Shown: positions 1 through 7,792, counted from the stretch's first letter. The stretch: 9,266 nucleotides of DNA from CAYSLC01 sp964431545 (GCA_964431545.1 CAYSLC010000209.1:1-9266); one strand, 5' to 3'. The notes: generated by a model from the sequence alone, not told the origin. Translations and numbers: made by a program.

Positions 1-2093
1 CCGGCCCCGGCCGCCCCCGGCGACATCGACGGGGACCGGGACGTGGACCTGACCGACGCGATGATTTCGATCCGGGCGGCCGCGGGGGCGGCCGCTCCTT
101 CCGGGATCCGGCTCGACGGGGACGTGAACGGGGACGGCGCCATCGGTGTGGAAGAGGCGATCCACGCCCTGCGGCTGGCGGCGGGGTTTCCGCTGACCGT
201 CAACAGCCCCGGAGATCCCGCGGATCCGCCTCCGGGCTCCCTCACCCTCCGGGACGCCCTGGAGATCGCGGCCCCGGGCCAGCCCATCGTTTTCGATCCG
301 TCCCTCGACGGGGGGACGGTGTCGCTCTCCAGGGTGGGCGAGGCCCATTCCACCCTCAGGGGCGAGGTGATGGGGATGCGGATGGAGCCCAGCGGCCCGG
401 TCTCCTACCTGGTGGGGTACTTCGACCGGGACTACGGCCGGTCCGCCCTCTACGCCCGGAAGGACGTGGTCCTCGACGCCTCCGCCCTCCCCGCCGGCAT
501 CACCCTCGAGTGGACCGGCGGCGCCGCCGATCCGGCGCGGGTCCTGGCGGTTTACGGCGATCTGATCCTTCGCAACGTGACCGTCACCGGCGGATACAGC
601 AAGGCCGAGGCCCTGCCGGTAAACGAACCGGACGATCAGCCGTGGACCCTGGCCCGGGGCGCGGGGGTCGCGGTCTGGGGTCGGGCCCGGCTCCATGGCT
701 GCAAGCTGTACGACAACCACTGCGAAGGCGACTTCGAGGCCTCCCGGGACCGGGGCGCCTTCGGCGGCGGCCTCTACGCCAACATCGTGGAGATGGCGGA
801 CTGCGTGGTGGCCGGCAACACCGTCCTCGGGGCCGGGGCCGCCGGCGGCGGGATCTATTCCGTGGGTGGGGCCGAGATCGTCTCGCGCTGGTCGACCATC
901 GAAAGGAGCGCCGTCACCGGCAACCGGATCCAGGGGATTTTCGCCTACGGCGCCGGGGTCTACTCCGACGGCGGGGGGATCGGCAACCGGAAGTATCTCA
1001 AACTGACCAACACCACGGTGGCCAAAAACCTGGCCGAGCCGCCCCCGGGCCAGCCCGCCTTCCTCCTGGGCATGGGGTACTGGCGGGGCGGCGGGATCTA
1101 CATGTCCAACGGGTACCTCCACCTGCAAAACTGCACCGTGGCCGAGAACCGGGTCCGGGGGGTGGTCCGCGCCGACGATCTGGGCAAGCCCAACCTCGCC
1201 GGCGGGATCGCCGCCACCATCGGCAACGCCCACGCCGTGGAGGAGATGGTGATCGGCGGGTCGATCGTGACGGGCAACACCGTCCACGAGATCGCCGCCG
1301 ACGGCGGCCTTGTCCGGTCCTACGGGCACGACATCTTCACCGGGTCGCTGCTCTATTTCCGGAGCCGGGGGTACAACCGGCTCGGGGTCCTCGACTTCAG
1401 CCAGATCCTGGTGCCGGTGGGGGAGAAGGAGTGGCGCTCCCTCTGCCGGAAGCACTACCCCAAGGCCGGCGACCGGGACGGCGTTTTCCCGGCCGATGTT
1501 CTCACCCTGCCGGCCGCGGCCCCGGCCGACGGGATCCTGTCCGCCGGGGTCGATGCCGGATCTCCGGCCGTCCGGCACTACCGCCCCAAAGGGGACGCCC
1601 TCGACCGACTGCCGGCGAGCCACGCCGTTGGAGAGATCTATGCCGAATACGAGATCCTCGACGCCGGCCCGGACAACTTCCCGGAGATCCTCCTCGGCCG
1701 CATCGAGGGCCGCTACGGCTTCGCCGGATTCGCCGGGGAGGTGGCGGCGGCCTTCGAGACGTTCCTCCGGACCGTCGACGCCGACCCGGACACCGAGGGC
1801 CGCCAGCCGTACACCGACCCGGACGGCGATCCCATCCAAACCCTGGCCCAAGCCCAGTGGTTCGGCCCCAACCAGACCTGGCCCTCCAACACCGCCAACT
1901 ACCCCTACATCCTCTTCTGGCGGCGGTTGGACGACGCCCTCCGGGCCCGGAACATCGCCGGGATGGAGCCGGAGCTTCTGGGGGACGATGTCTGGTCGGC
2001 CCTCTTCTCCTCCGGCCCGCTGGCCGAGAACCCGAATATCGTCCTGACGTTGTTCCCCGGGGAACTCTTCTCCGGGCTCCCCGAGGTCGATCA
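1..2093 (+). CDS. Secreted right-handed beta-helix protein with tandem dockerin-like calcium loops (partial at both ends)
   Basis: The frame is open from base 1, so the GTG at 43 is not the real start. It runs about 697 codons into the N gap without a stop. Near the left edge are two dockerin/EF-hand-like loops. Loop 1 (nt 22-57) has Asp at positions 1, 3, 5, 7, 9 and 12. Loop 2 (nt 121-156) reads D-V-N-G-D-G-A-I-G-V-E-E. Each is followed by an Ala/Leu-rich helix. From about nt 540 to 1300 come repeated units of the type GGG(I/L)Y plus a hydrophobic strand plus (V/I)xxN(T/R)V, for example GGGLYAN, GGGIYSV, GAGVYSD and GGGIYMS. This is the pattern of parallel beta-helix, polymorphic outer-membrane or adhesin-like proteins. 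The rest, up to the gap, has no motif I recognise. By family the protein is probably exported and calcium-stabilised. Signal peptide and anchor lie outside the visible part, so substrate or ligand cannot be stated. Confidence 0.75.
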
Positions 2094-2193
2094 NNNNNNN
2101 NNNNNNNNNNNNNNNNNNNNNNNNNNNNNNNNNNNNNNNNNNNNNNNNNNNNNNNNNNNNNNNNNNNNNNNNNNNNNNNNNNNNNNNNNNNNN
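2094..2193. other. Assembly gap (100 N)
   Basis: Exactly 100 consecutive N bases, the usual placeholder for a scaffold gap of unknown true length. It cuts the beta-helix gene. The frame happens to stay open through the N run to a TAA at 2245-2247, but the 17 codons after the gap are AT-rich and overlap a promoter. The apparent C-terminus is therefore an artefact. Confidence 0.97.
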
Positions 2194-2209
2194 CGGCTGA
2201 AAAAAATGA

Positions 2210-2238
2210 TTGACATTCAGTTTTTGGATCTTCATACT
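2210..2238 (+). promoter_or_regulatory. Sigma70-like promoter for the regulator-TRAP-ligase operon
   Basis: A perfect TTGACA (-35) at 2210-2215 is followed after 17 bases by CATACT at 2233-2238, which matches 4 of 6 bases of TATAAT. A perfect TATAAT also lies at 2243-2248 but has no -35 at correct spacing. The stretch 2200-2262 is strongly AT-rich inside a very GC-rich window. It lies about 105 bases upstream of the first operon ATG. The call rests on sequence match only. Confidence 0.55.
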
Positions 2239-2256
2239 ACTTTATAATTTATAAGT
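2239..2256. promoter_or_regulatory. AT-rich imperfect dyad, possible operator for the GntR regulator
   Basis: The ends ACTT and AAGT are mirror complements, and two TTATAA palindromes (2242-2247 and 2249-2254) lie inside, separated by one T. The dyad lies immediately downstream of the predicted -10, where a repressor would block transcription. FCD-type GntR proteins commonly autoregulate through short dyads near their own promoter. This dyad does not match the usual GT-N-AC core, so the assignment is weak. Confidence 0.25.
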
Positions 2257-2343
2257 TATTACGGCGCCCGGCCGTGGATCCGCTGGATTCGCCGCCGAGA
2301 GGCCGCCGGAACCGGAAACAGCCCGACAGAAGAAAAGCCGCGG

Positions 2344-3048
2344 ATGAAGATCAAGAGAGCCACCCTCCACGTGAAGATCGCAGACGCCCTCCGGGAGATG
2401 ATCATGACCGGCGAGTTCACGGAGGGGGACAAGATCAACGAGGCCGAACTCTGCGACCGGATGGAGATCAGCAAGACCCCGCTCCGGGAGGCCCTGCGGG
2501 TCCTGAGCGTCGAGGGGCTCATCCGGCTGGTGCCCAACCACGGGGCCTTCGTGACCCTGCCCACCATCGGGGAGGTCACGGAGATGTTCGACGTCATGGC
2601 CGTGCTGGAAGGGGTCTGCGCCCGTCGGGCCGCCGAGAAGATGACCGACGGCGACTTCGATCGGATCGCCGCCCTCCACGGGGAACTGGAGGAGGCCTAC
2701 GAGGCCCGGGACCAGAAGGCGTATATCCGGGTCAACGACCGGTACCACTCCTTGGTCCAGGAGCTGGCGGAGAACCGGACCCTCAACGGGATCGTCAACG
2801 GCCTCCGGAAGAAGATCCTCCTCCATCGGTTCCAGTCTCTCAACCTGGCGGGCCGCATCGACGATTCCATCGGGGAGCACCGGGCCCTGCTGGCGGCGTT
2901 CCGGGATCGGAACGGCTCCCGGGCCGAGGAGCTGATGAAGGTCCATCTGAAAAACCAGGCGGAGGCCCTGCGGATCCTGGCCGAAATGGGCGGGGACCGG
3001 GAGGCGTCCGTCGTTTTAAACCCAAACCGGAAATACAAAGGGGGCACC
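2344..3048 (+). CDS. GntR-family transcriptional regulator, FCD subfamily (no stop codon of its own)
   Basis: Residues 1-75 form a GntR winged helix-turn-helix, with the typical recognition segment ISKTPLREALRVLSVEGL followed by the wing VPNHGAFV. Residues 76-215 are an all-helical FCD ligand domain. The expected metal or ligand positions are visible: N131-D132-x-x-H135, H179 in GEHRALLAA, and H201. FCD regulators typically sense small organic acids and repress adjacent catabolic genes, so control of the downstream transporter and ligase is a reasonable inference. ATG 2344 is the first in-frame start after the TAA at 2245; its ribosome site is weak and purine-rich (AGAAGAAAAG). The domain ends near residue 215 and the family is usually 220-240 aa, yet the frame continues without a stop into DctP. 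Shifting by one base in the TTTT at 3014-3017 would bring in TAA right after residue 224. Confidence 0.85.
3037..3044 (+). promoter_or_regulatory. Strong ribosome binding site that sets the dctP start
   Basis: AAAGGGGG lies four bases before ATG 3049. The core AAGGGG (3038-3043) leaves a five-base spacer. It is much better than the site of the upstream regulator and supports independent translation of DctP from ATG 3049, although the frame from upstream is still open. Confidence 0.7.
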
Positions 3049-4068
3049 ATGAGACGAGCAAAAGGCATGCGGACGATCTGTTTGGGACTCGCGCTGGCCG
3101 TGGGGCTGGCGCTGGCGGCGGGGCCGGCCCACGCCCGGTCCATGACGCTGAAGGTTTCCCACCAGTTCGCCGCCGGGGACGTCCGGGACCAGATGGCCCG
3201 GGTCTTCGGCGAGAAGGTCACCGAGAAGACCAACGGCGAGATCAAGTTCCGGTACTACCCGGCCAGCTCGCTGTACAAGGCCAAGGAGCAGTGGGACGCG
3301 CTGCGCAAGGGGGCCCTGGACCTGTCGGTCTTTCCCCTCGACTACGCGTCGGGCAAGGTTCCCCAGCTCTCCATCACCCTGATGCCCTGCTCGGTCTCCT
3401 CCATCCCCCAGGGCCTCACCTGGCGGAACAAGCCCATCGGGAAGAAGATCGACGGGCTACTCGAGGAGAACGGCGTCAAGAACCTCATCTGGGCCTGGTT
3501 CGACGGCGGGATCGGCAGCAAGATCCGGCAGATCAAGGTCCCGGCCGACGTGGAGGGGACCAAGATGCGGGCCGCCGGCAAGAAGTTCGAGTACATGATG
3601 AAGGAGGCGGGGGCCTCCATCACCAGCATGCCCTCCTCCGAGACCTACCACGCGCTCTCCACCGGGGTCCTCAACACCATGATGACCTCGTCGGCCTCCT
3701 TCGTCTCCTACCGGCTCTACGAGGTCCTCGACTACATCAACGCCCCAAGGGACTACTCCATCTGGTACATGGCCGAGAACCTGATCGTCTCCCAGAAGAC
3801 CTGGGACCGCCTCTCCCCGGAGCAGCAAAAGGCCTTCGAGGAGGTCGCCGAGTGGATGCACGAAAACTGGGTCTACCCCAACTTCAAGACCCTGGTGGAC
3901 AAGCTCATCGCGTCCTACACCGAGGCGGGGGTGGCCATCCACTACATGACCAAGGAGGAGTTCAACCAGTGGCTCGAATTCGCCAAGAAGACGGCGTGGA
4001 AGGAGTACGCCGATACGGTGGAGGGGGGCCAGGAGCTGCTGGACCTCGCCCTGGACGCCATGGAGTAG
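3049..4068 (+). CDS. dctP: TRAP transporter periplasmic solute-binding protein, DctP family
   Basis: This 339-aa protein has the normal DctP length. Residues 1-29 are a Sec signal peptide with a basic N-terminus (MRRAKGMR), an Ala/Leu/Gly-rich core and a cleavage site after A-H-A. The mature protein starts with a beta strand and the DctP-like segment LKVSHQFAAGD. It continues with YPASSLYKAKEQWDALRKGALD and a GTKMRAAG stretch, in which R174 occupies the position of the conserved arginine that binds the substrate carboxylate in this family. It would capture an organic acid in the periplasm and deliver it to DctQM. The gene sits directly between the regulator and dctQ. ATG 3049 is preferred for its Shine-Dalgarno sequence and because it gives a complete signal peptide. 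ATG 3067 is a less likely alternative. The substrate cannot be read from the sequence. Confidence 0.92.
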   Translation: MRRAKGMRTICLGLALAVGLALAAGPAHARSMTLKVSHQFAAGDVRDQMARVFGEKVTEKTNGEIKFRYYPASSLYKAKEQWDALRKGALDLSVFPLDYASGKVPQLSITLMPCSVSSIPQGLTWRNKPIGKKIDGLLEENGVKNLIWAWFDGGIGSKIRQIKVPADVEGTKMRAAGKKFEYMMKEAGASITSMPSSETYHALSTGVLNTMMTSSASFVSYRLYEVLDYINAPRDYSIWYMAENLIVSQKTWDRLSPEQQKAFEEVAEWMHENWVYPNFKTLVDKLIASYTEAGVAIHYMTKEEFNQWLEFAKKTAWKEYADTVEGGQELLDLALDAME

Positions 4069-4083
4069 CCGACGAAAACGGTT

Positions 4084-4121
4084 CGGAGTTCCGCCTTCAG
4101 GCGGCTCGGGGCGGAACTCCG
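4084..4121. repeat. Perfect 12-bp inverted repeat between dctP and dctQ
   Basis: CGGAGTTCCGCC at 4084-4095 is exactly complementary to GGCGGAACTCCG at 4110-4121, with a 14-base loop. GTTC at 4081 and GAAC at 4125 could extend the fold around a small internal loop. A TTTTT run occurs only at 4137-4141, 15 bases after the stem, so it is not a classical terminator. It could be a transcript-stabilising or attenuating hairpin that favours the binding protein over the permeases, as is common in operons with periplasmic binding proteins. It could also be a dispersed REP-like element. Confidence 0.7.
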
Positions 4122-4183
4122 TAAGAACGGAATCTGTTTTTGAAACTAGGGATGCCCTTGATCCCACCGGAAGGGAGACCCCC

Positions 4184-4777
4184 ATGAAAACCCTGGGCCG
4201 GATTCTGATCCGGATCATCGACGGCGCCACCGAGGTCACGGGGTGGCTGGCGGCTTTGAGCCTGCTGGCGGCGGCCCTGATCATCACCGAGGCGGTGATC
4301 GTGCGCAAGCTCTTCGGCGCCTCCACCATCTGGCAGATCGAGGCGTCGGTCTTCCTGCTCATCTTCACCGTCTTCGCCGGGGCCCCCTATGTCCAGAAGA
4401 ACGAGCACCACCTCAACGTCGACCTGCTGATCATCCACCTCTCCCCCCGGGTCCGGGAGATCACGCTGATCGTCGTCTCCATCGCCACGATGGTCCTGGC
4501 GGCGCTCATCGCCTGGTACGCCTGGCCCATGTGGTGGGAGGCGTGGGTCAACAACGAGCACTCGGAGTCCCTCTGGGGGCCGCCCATCTGGATCCCCTAC
4601 TTCTTTCTCCCCCTGGGGATGACCCTCCTCTTTCTCCAGTACATCGCCTACATCCACCGGAAGATCGCGGCCCTGCGGGCCGGCGATTATCCGGGCGGAC
4701 CGAGCCAGGCCGATCGGTACGCGGAGACCCGGGTCGTGGGCGGCGATCCCGAGGCGGACGGACCATCAACCGAATGA
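4184..4777 (+). CDS. dctQ: TRAP transporter small permease subunit, DctQ family
   Basis: This 197-aa integral membrane protein has four predicted membrane segments, at about residues 19-40, 50-70, 92-114 and 134-156. Typical DctQ features are the R-K-L-F-G turn after the first helix, the W-Q-I-E start of the second helix (residues 50-53) and the NEHHLNVDLL amphipathic stretch after it. With DctM it forms the sodium-coupled inner-membrane translocator that receives substrate from DctP. The start is supported by AGGGAG at 4172-4177, six bases before ATG. The hydrophilic tail after residue 160 is longer than in many DctQ proteins and rich in Gly, Asp and Glu. The distance to dctP is 115 bases and includes a hairpin; the distance to dctM is 19 bases. 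Confidence 0.93.
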   Translation: MKTLGRILIRIIDGATEVTGWLAALSLLAAALIITEAVIVRKLFGASTIWQIEASVFLLIFTVFAGAPYVQKNEHHLNVDLLIIHLSPRVREITLIVVSIATMVLAALIAWYAWPMWWEAWVNNEHSESLWGPPIWIPYFFLPLGMTLLFLQYIAYIHRKIAALRAGDYPGGPSQADRYAETRVVGGDPEADGPSTE

Positions 4778-4796
4778 TTCGAAAGGGCGACCCGGC

Positions 4797-6134
4797 ATGA
4801 ACGAGTACCTTCTCGCGCTGTTGCTGTTCGGAAGCGCCTTCGGGCTGCTGATCTCGGGGATCCCCATCTGGGCGGGCCTGTGCGCCATCTCGGTGGTCTT
4901 CATCCTGATCTTTTCGCCGTGGCTGCTGACCACCCTCCCCTACGTCCTCCACGGCAGCATGGACAACTTCGCGCTCCTGGCCATCCCCCTGTTCATCCTC
5001 CTGAGCGCGCCCATCGCCGAGACCCACGCCAGCAAGGACCTCTACGAGACCCTCCACAAGTGGCTCCACAAGATCCCCGGCGGCCTGGGGATCTCCAACA
5101 TGATCGGCTGCGGGATCTTCGCGGCCCTGTGCGGGTCGAGCCCGGCCACGGCGGCGGCCATCGGCGGCATCGGGATCCCGGAGATGCGGCGACGGGGGTA
5201 CTCCCCGGCCCTGGCCACGGGGCTCATCGCCCACGCCGGCACCTTCGGGATCCTGATCCCCCCCAGCGTCACCATGATCCTCTACGGGGTGGCCACCGAG
5301 ACTTCCATCGGCAAGTGCTTCATCGCCGGGGTGATCCCGGGGATCCTCCTGGTGGTCCTGAGCAGCCTCTGGGTCGGCCTCATCTTCCTCTACCGGAAGT
5401 TCGTGCCGGCCAGGCCGGGGAGCATGTACTACATCCAGGAGGAGCGGCGCGACGAGCGGTTCACCTGGTCGGAGCGGTTTCTCTCCCTGTTCAAGATCCT
5501 CCCCTTCGTCCTGATCATCATCGGGATCATGGGGTCGCTCTACGGCGGGTGGGCCACCCCCAGCGAGGCCGGGGCCATCGGCGCGGTCCTCTCCTTCATC
5601 TTCGTCATGGGGATCTACCGGGTCTACAATCCCAAGACCCTCTGGCGGATCTCGCTCAAGGCCCTGAACGAGAGCGGGATGATCCTGATGATCATGGCCG
5701 CGGCCCTGATGTTCGCCTGGGTCTCGTCGGACCTCTACGCCACCCAGGCCCTGGGCCAGTTGATTCTGGCCCTGCCTTTGGGAAAATGGGGGATCATCTT
5801 TCTCATCAACATCCTCCTGCTGGTCCTGGGGTGCTTCATCCCGCCGGCGGCGGTGATCCTCATGGTGGCGCCCCTGCTTCTGCCCATCATCCAGGGGCTC
5901 GGGTTCGACCCCATCTGGTTCGCGGTGCTGATGACGGTCAACCTGGAGATCGGCCTGGTCACCCCGCCGGTGGGGCTCAACCTCTACGTGGTCAAGAACA
6001 TCGCCCCGGACATCCCCATGTACCAGGTCCTTCTGGGCGTCATCCCCTTCGTGCTCATCGACGGCCTGGTGATCGTCCTGCTCTGCATCTGGCCCGAGCT
6101 GGCCCTCTGGCTCCCCAACAAGATGATCGGCTGA
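4797..6134 (+). CDS. dctM: TRAP transporter large permease subunit, DctM family
   Basis: This 445-aa, highly hydrophobic protein has the usual DctM length and about a dozen membrane segments. Family motifs appear in order: LLAIPLFILLS (60-70), GIFAALCGSSPATAAAIG (106-123), IPEMRRRGY (127-135), GTFGILIPPS (148-157), GWATPSEAGA (251-260), the P-rich LLLPI (360-364) and TPPVGLNLYV (389-398). It is the ion-coupled transport channel of the TRAP system. A cytoplasmic loop at about residues 200-230 is charged (EERRDERF). GAAAGGG at 4780-4787 serves the ATG. The tight spacing from dctQ and the same orientation indicate co-transcription. The complete P-Q-M set suggests a functional transporter. Confidence 0.95.
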   Translation: MNEYLLALLLFGSAFGLLISGIPIWAGLCAISVVFILIFSPWLLTTLPYVLHGSMDNFALLAIPLFILLSAPIAETHASKDLYETLHKWLHKIPGGLGISNMIGCGIFAALCGSSPATAAAIGGIGIPEMRRRGYSPALATGLIAHAGTFGILIPPSVTMILYGVATETSIGKCFIAGVIPGILLVVLSSLWVGLIFLYRKFVPARPGSMYYIQEERRDERFTWSERFLSLFKILPFVLIIIGIMGSLYGGWATPSEAGAIGAVLSFIFVMGIYRVYNPKTLWRISLKALNESGMILMIMAAALMFAWVSSDLYATQALGQLILALPLGKWGIIFLINILLLVLGCFIPPAAVILMVAPLLLPIIQGLGFDPIWFAVLMTVNLEIGLVTPPVGLNLYVVKNIAPDIPMYQVLLGVIPFVLIDGLVIVLLCIWPELALWLPNKMIG

Positions 6135-6177
6135 CCCCGTTCCCCATGAACCCCGCAACCCCCACGGAGGCGCGCCC

Positions 6178-7722
6178 ATGCCCACGGAGACCCTGACAGA
6201 CTGGATGGAACAAACCTGCTCCGCCCGGGGCGAGGTCCCGGCGATCACCTTCCTGCGCGGGGGGCGTCCCGAGACGACCCTCTCGTACCGGGACCTCGAC
6301 CGGGACGCAACCCGTCTGGCCCGCCGGTTCGCAGGGTGCGGCGCCGCCAAGGGGGACCGGGTGGTCCTCTTCCTGGGCAAGTCCCCGGTCTTCGTGGCGG
6401 CCCACCTGGCCCTCCAGAAGCTCGGCGCCATCTCGGTGCCCCTCAACCCGGGGTTCAAGCGGCACGAGATGGAATACCTCCTGGGGGACGCGGACCCGAA
6501 ACTGATCCTCTGCGATCCGGACAAGGAGGCGATGCTGGCGGAACTCCCACCGGAGGCGGCGATCCTGACCACCGACACCCGCCGGCCCCACCCCGACCCG
6601 GATCTCTTCGGTCCGGAATCCGGCGATCCCGGTGATTTCCCGGCGACGCCGGTCGGGCCGTCGGACCCGGCCCTGATCATCTACACCTCCGGGACCACGG
6701 GAAACCCCAAGGGCGCGGTCCTCACCCAGGGCAACCTGGTCCACGACGCGAGGAACATCATCGACATCTGGGAGATCTCTAAGACGGATGTCCTCTGCCA
6801 CGTCCTGCCGCTCTTCCACGTCCACGGCCTCTGCTTCGCCCTCCACACGGCCCTGCTGGCCGGAAGCCGGATCACCCTCCTCGACGCCTTCGTCCCGGAG
6901 ACGATCATGGAGGTCCTGTCGGACAAGGCGCCCGACCGGGCCTGCACGGTCTTCATGGCGGTGCCGGCCATGTACAACAAGCTCCTGGAGGCAATCGGGG
7001 ACCGGCGGCCCGACCTGGACCACATCCGGCTCTGGACGTCGGGGTCGGCCCCGCTCCTGGTCAAGGACTTCGAGAGGATCCGGGAGGTCCTGGGCAAGGA
7101 GCCGGTGGAGCGGGAGGGGATGAGCGAGACGGGGATGAACTTCTCCAACCCGGTGCGGGGGGAGCGGAAGCCGGGCTCCATCGGGATCCCCCTCCCCGGC
7201 CTGGAGGTGCGGATCGTCGACCCGGAGACCTTCCAGGACATGCCCCCGGGAGAGGTCGGGGAGCTGTGGCTCCGGAGCCCCTCCATCACCCCCGGCTACT
7301 GGCGCAAGCCCAAGGAGACCGAGGAGACTTTCCACGACGGCTGGTTCCGGACCGGGGATTTGGGCAAGGCCGACGGGGACGGCTACTACTACCTCACCGA
7401 CCGGATCAAGCACATCATCATCACCGGCGGCGAGAACGTCTCGGCCAAGGAGGTGGAGTCGGTCATCGACGGGGTCGAGGGGGTGGCGGAGTCGTCGGTG
7501 GTGGGGATCCCGGACGAGAAGTGGGGGGAGAAGGTGGTGGCCGCGGTGAGGCTCGAACCGGGGGCCGATGTGACCGCCGACGCGGTCCGGGCGCATTGCA
7601 AGGAACACCTCCACGACTGGAAATGCCCCAAGGCGGTCCGGTTCGTCGACGAGATTCCGAGGAACACCATGGGGAAGGTGTTGAAGGAGGCGGTGAAGGG
7701 GATGTTTGCGGGCGGTCGTTGA
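6178..7722 (+). CDS. AMP-forming acyl-CoA synthetase, MatB (malonyl-CoA synthetase)-like
   Basis: This 514-aa member of the ANL adenylating superfamily converts a carboxylate, ATP and CoA into an acyl-CoA. Visible motifs are the P-loop YTSGTTGNPKGA (169-180), the A5 region EREGMSETGM (311-320), WFRTGD with D394, the hinge DRIKHIIITGGEN (408-420) and PRNTMGK with the catalytic K500. LPLFHVHGLCF (210-220), TSGSAPL (287-293) and SNPxxGERKPGSIG (323-336) resemble malonyl-CoA synthetases (MatB/ACSF3 group) more than acetyl- or long-chain ligases. The A5 position that normally carries Tyr (ERYG) is Glu313 here. GGAGG at 6166-6170 lies seven bases before ATG. It is 43 bases after dctM and is the last gene of the operon, so it probably activates the imported acid. 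Malonate or methylmalonate is a guess from family and context; other short carboxylates remain possible. Confidence 0.88.
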   Translation: MPTETLTDWMEQTCSARGEVPAITFLRGGRPETTLSYRDLDRDATRLARRFAGCGAAKGDRVVLFLGKSPVFVAAHLALQKLGAISVPLNPGFKRHEMEYLLGDADPKLILCDPDKEAMLAELPPEAAILTTDTRRPHPDPDLFGPESGDPGDFPATPVGPSDPALIIYTSGTTGNPKGAVLTQGNLVHDARNIIDIWEISKTDVLCHVLPLFHVHGLCFALHTALLAGSRITLLDAFVPETIMEVLSDKAPDRACTVFMAVPAMYNKLLEAIGDRRPDLDHIRLWTSGSAPLLVKDFERIREVLGKEPVEREGMSETGMNFSNPVRGERKPGSIGIPLPGLEVRIVDPETFQDMPPGEVGELWLRSPSITPGYWRKPKETEETFHDGWFRTGDLGKADGDGYYYLTDRIKHIIITGGENVSAKEVESVIDGVEGVAESSVVGIPDEKWGEKVVAAVRLEPGADVTADAVRAHCKEHLHDWKCPKAVRFVDEIPRNTMGKVLKEAVKGMFAGGR

Positions 7723-7765
7723 GACGAACCCGGACGGAACGATCCTGAACCGGCATTTCGTCATG

Positions 7766-7792
7766 TTGACATGAGGGACGGGAGTGGATACT
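7766..7792 (+). promoter_or_regulatory. Candidate promoter of the toxin-antitoxin operon
   Basis: A perfect TTGACA at 7766-7771 is followed after 15 bases by GATACT at 7787-7792, which matches 4 of 6 bases of TATAAT. The spacing is two bases short of ideal. It lies about 40 bases upstream of the antitoxin ATG. If it is used, the earlier in-frame ATG at 7771 would sit within the promoter, which argues against that longer start. Confidence 0.35.

Larger units (their letters stand above)
2344..4068 (+). other. Uninterrupted 574-codon frame joining the regulator and DctP
   Basis: One reading frame covers a complete cytoplasmic GntR/FCD regulator and a complete periplasmic binding protein including its signal peptide. 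An automatic caller would report a single 574-aa protein. A cytoplasmic DNA-binding protein fused ahead of an export signal makes little biological sense. The internal ATG at 3049 has a strong Shine-Dalgarno sequence, so two separate genes are more likely. Confidence 0.7.

Noticed and set aside
3015..3021. Canonical -1 slippery heptamer T-TTA-AAC in the correct frame at the regulator-DctP junction
   Set aside because: A -1 shift here enters a frame that stays open to 4124 but encodes no recognisable protein, and I see no strong downstream pseudoknot or stem. A lost or mis-sequenced stop explains the junction more simply.
4084..4141. Hairpin plus T run as an intrinsic terminator after dctP
   Set aside because: The TTTTT starts 15 bases beyond the stem, too far for intrinsic termination, and dctQM clearly belong to the same operon.
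4548..6680. 710-codon open frame on the minus strand across dctQ, dctM and the ligase start
   Set aside because: It is antisense to three confidently identified genes, has a low-complexity Asp/Gly/Pro/Arg-rich composition, and is an expected shadow in high-GC DNA.
6055..7764. 569-codon minus-strand frame antisense to the ligase
   Set aside because: Its composition is rich in Arg, Asp, Gly and Pro with no domain, and it lies opposite a ligase with all catalytic motifs. It is a shadow frame.
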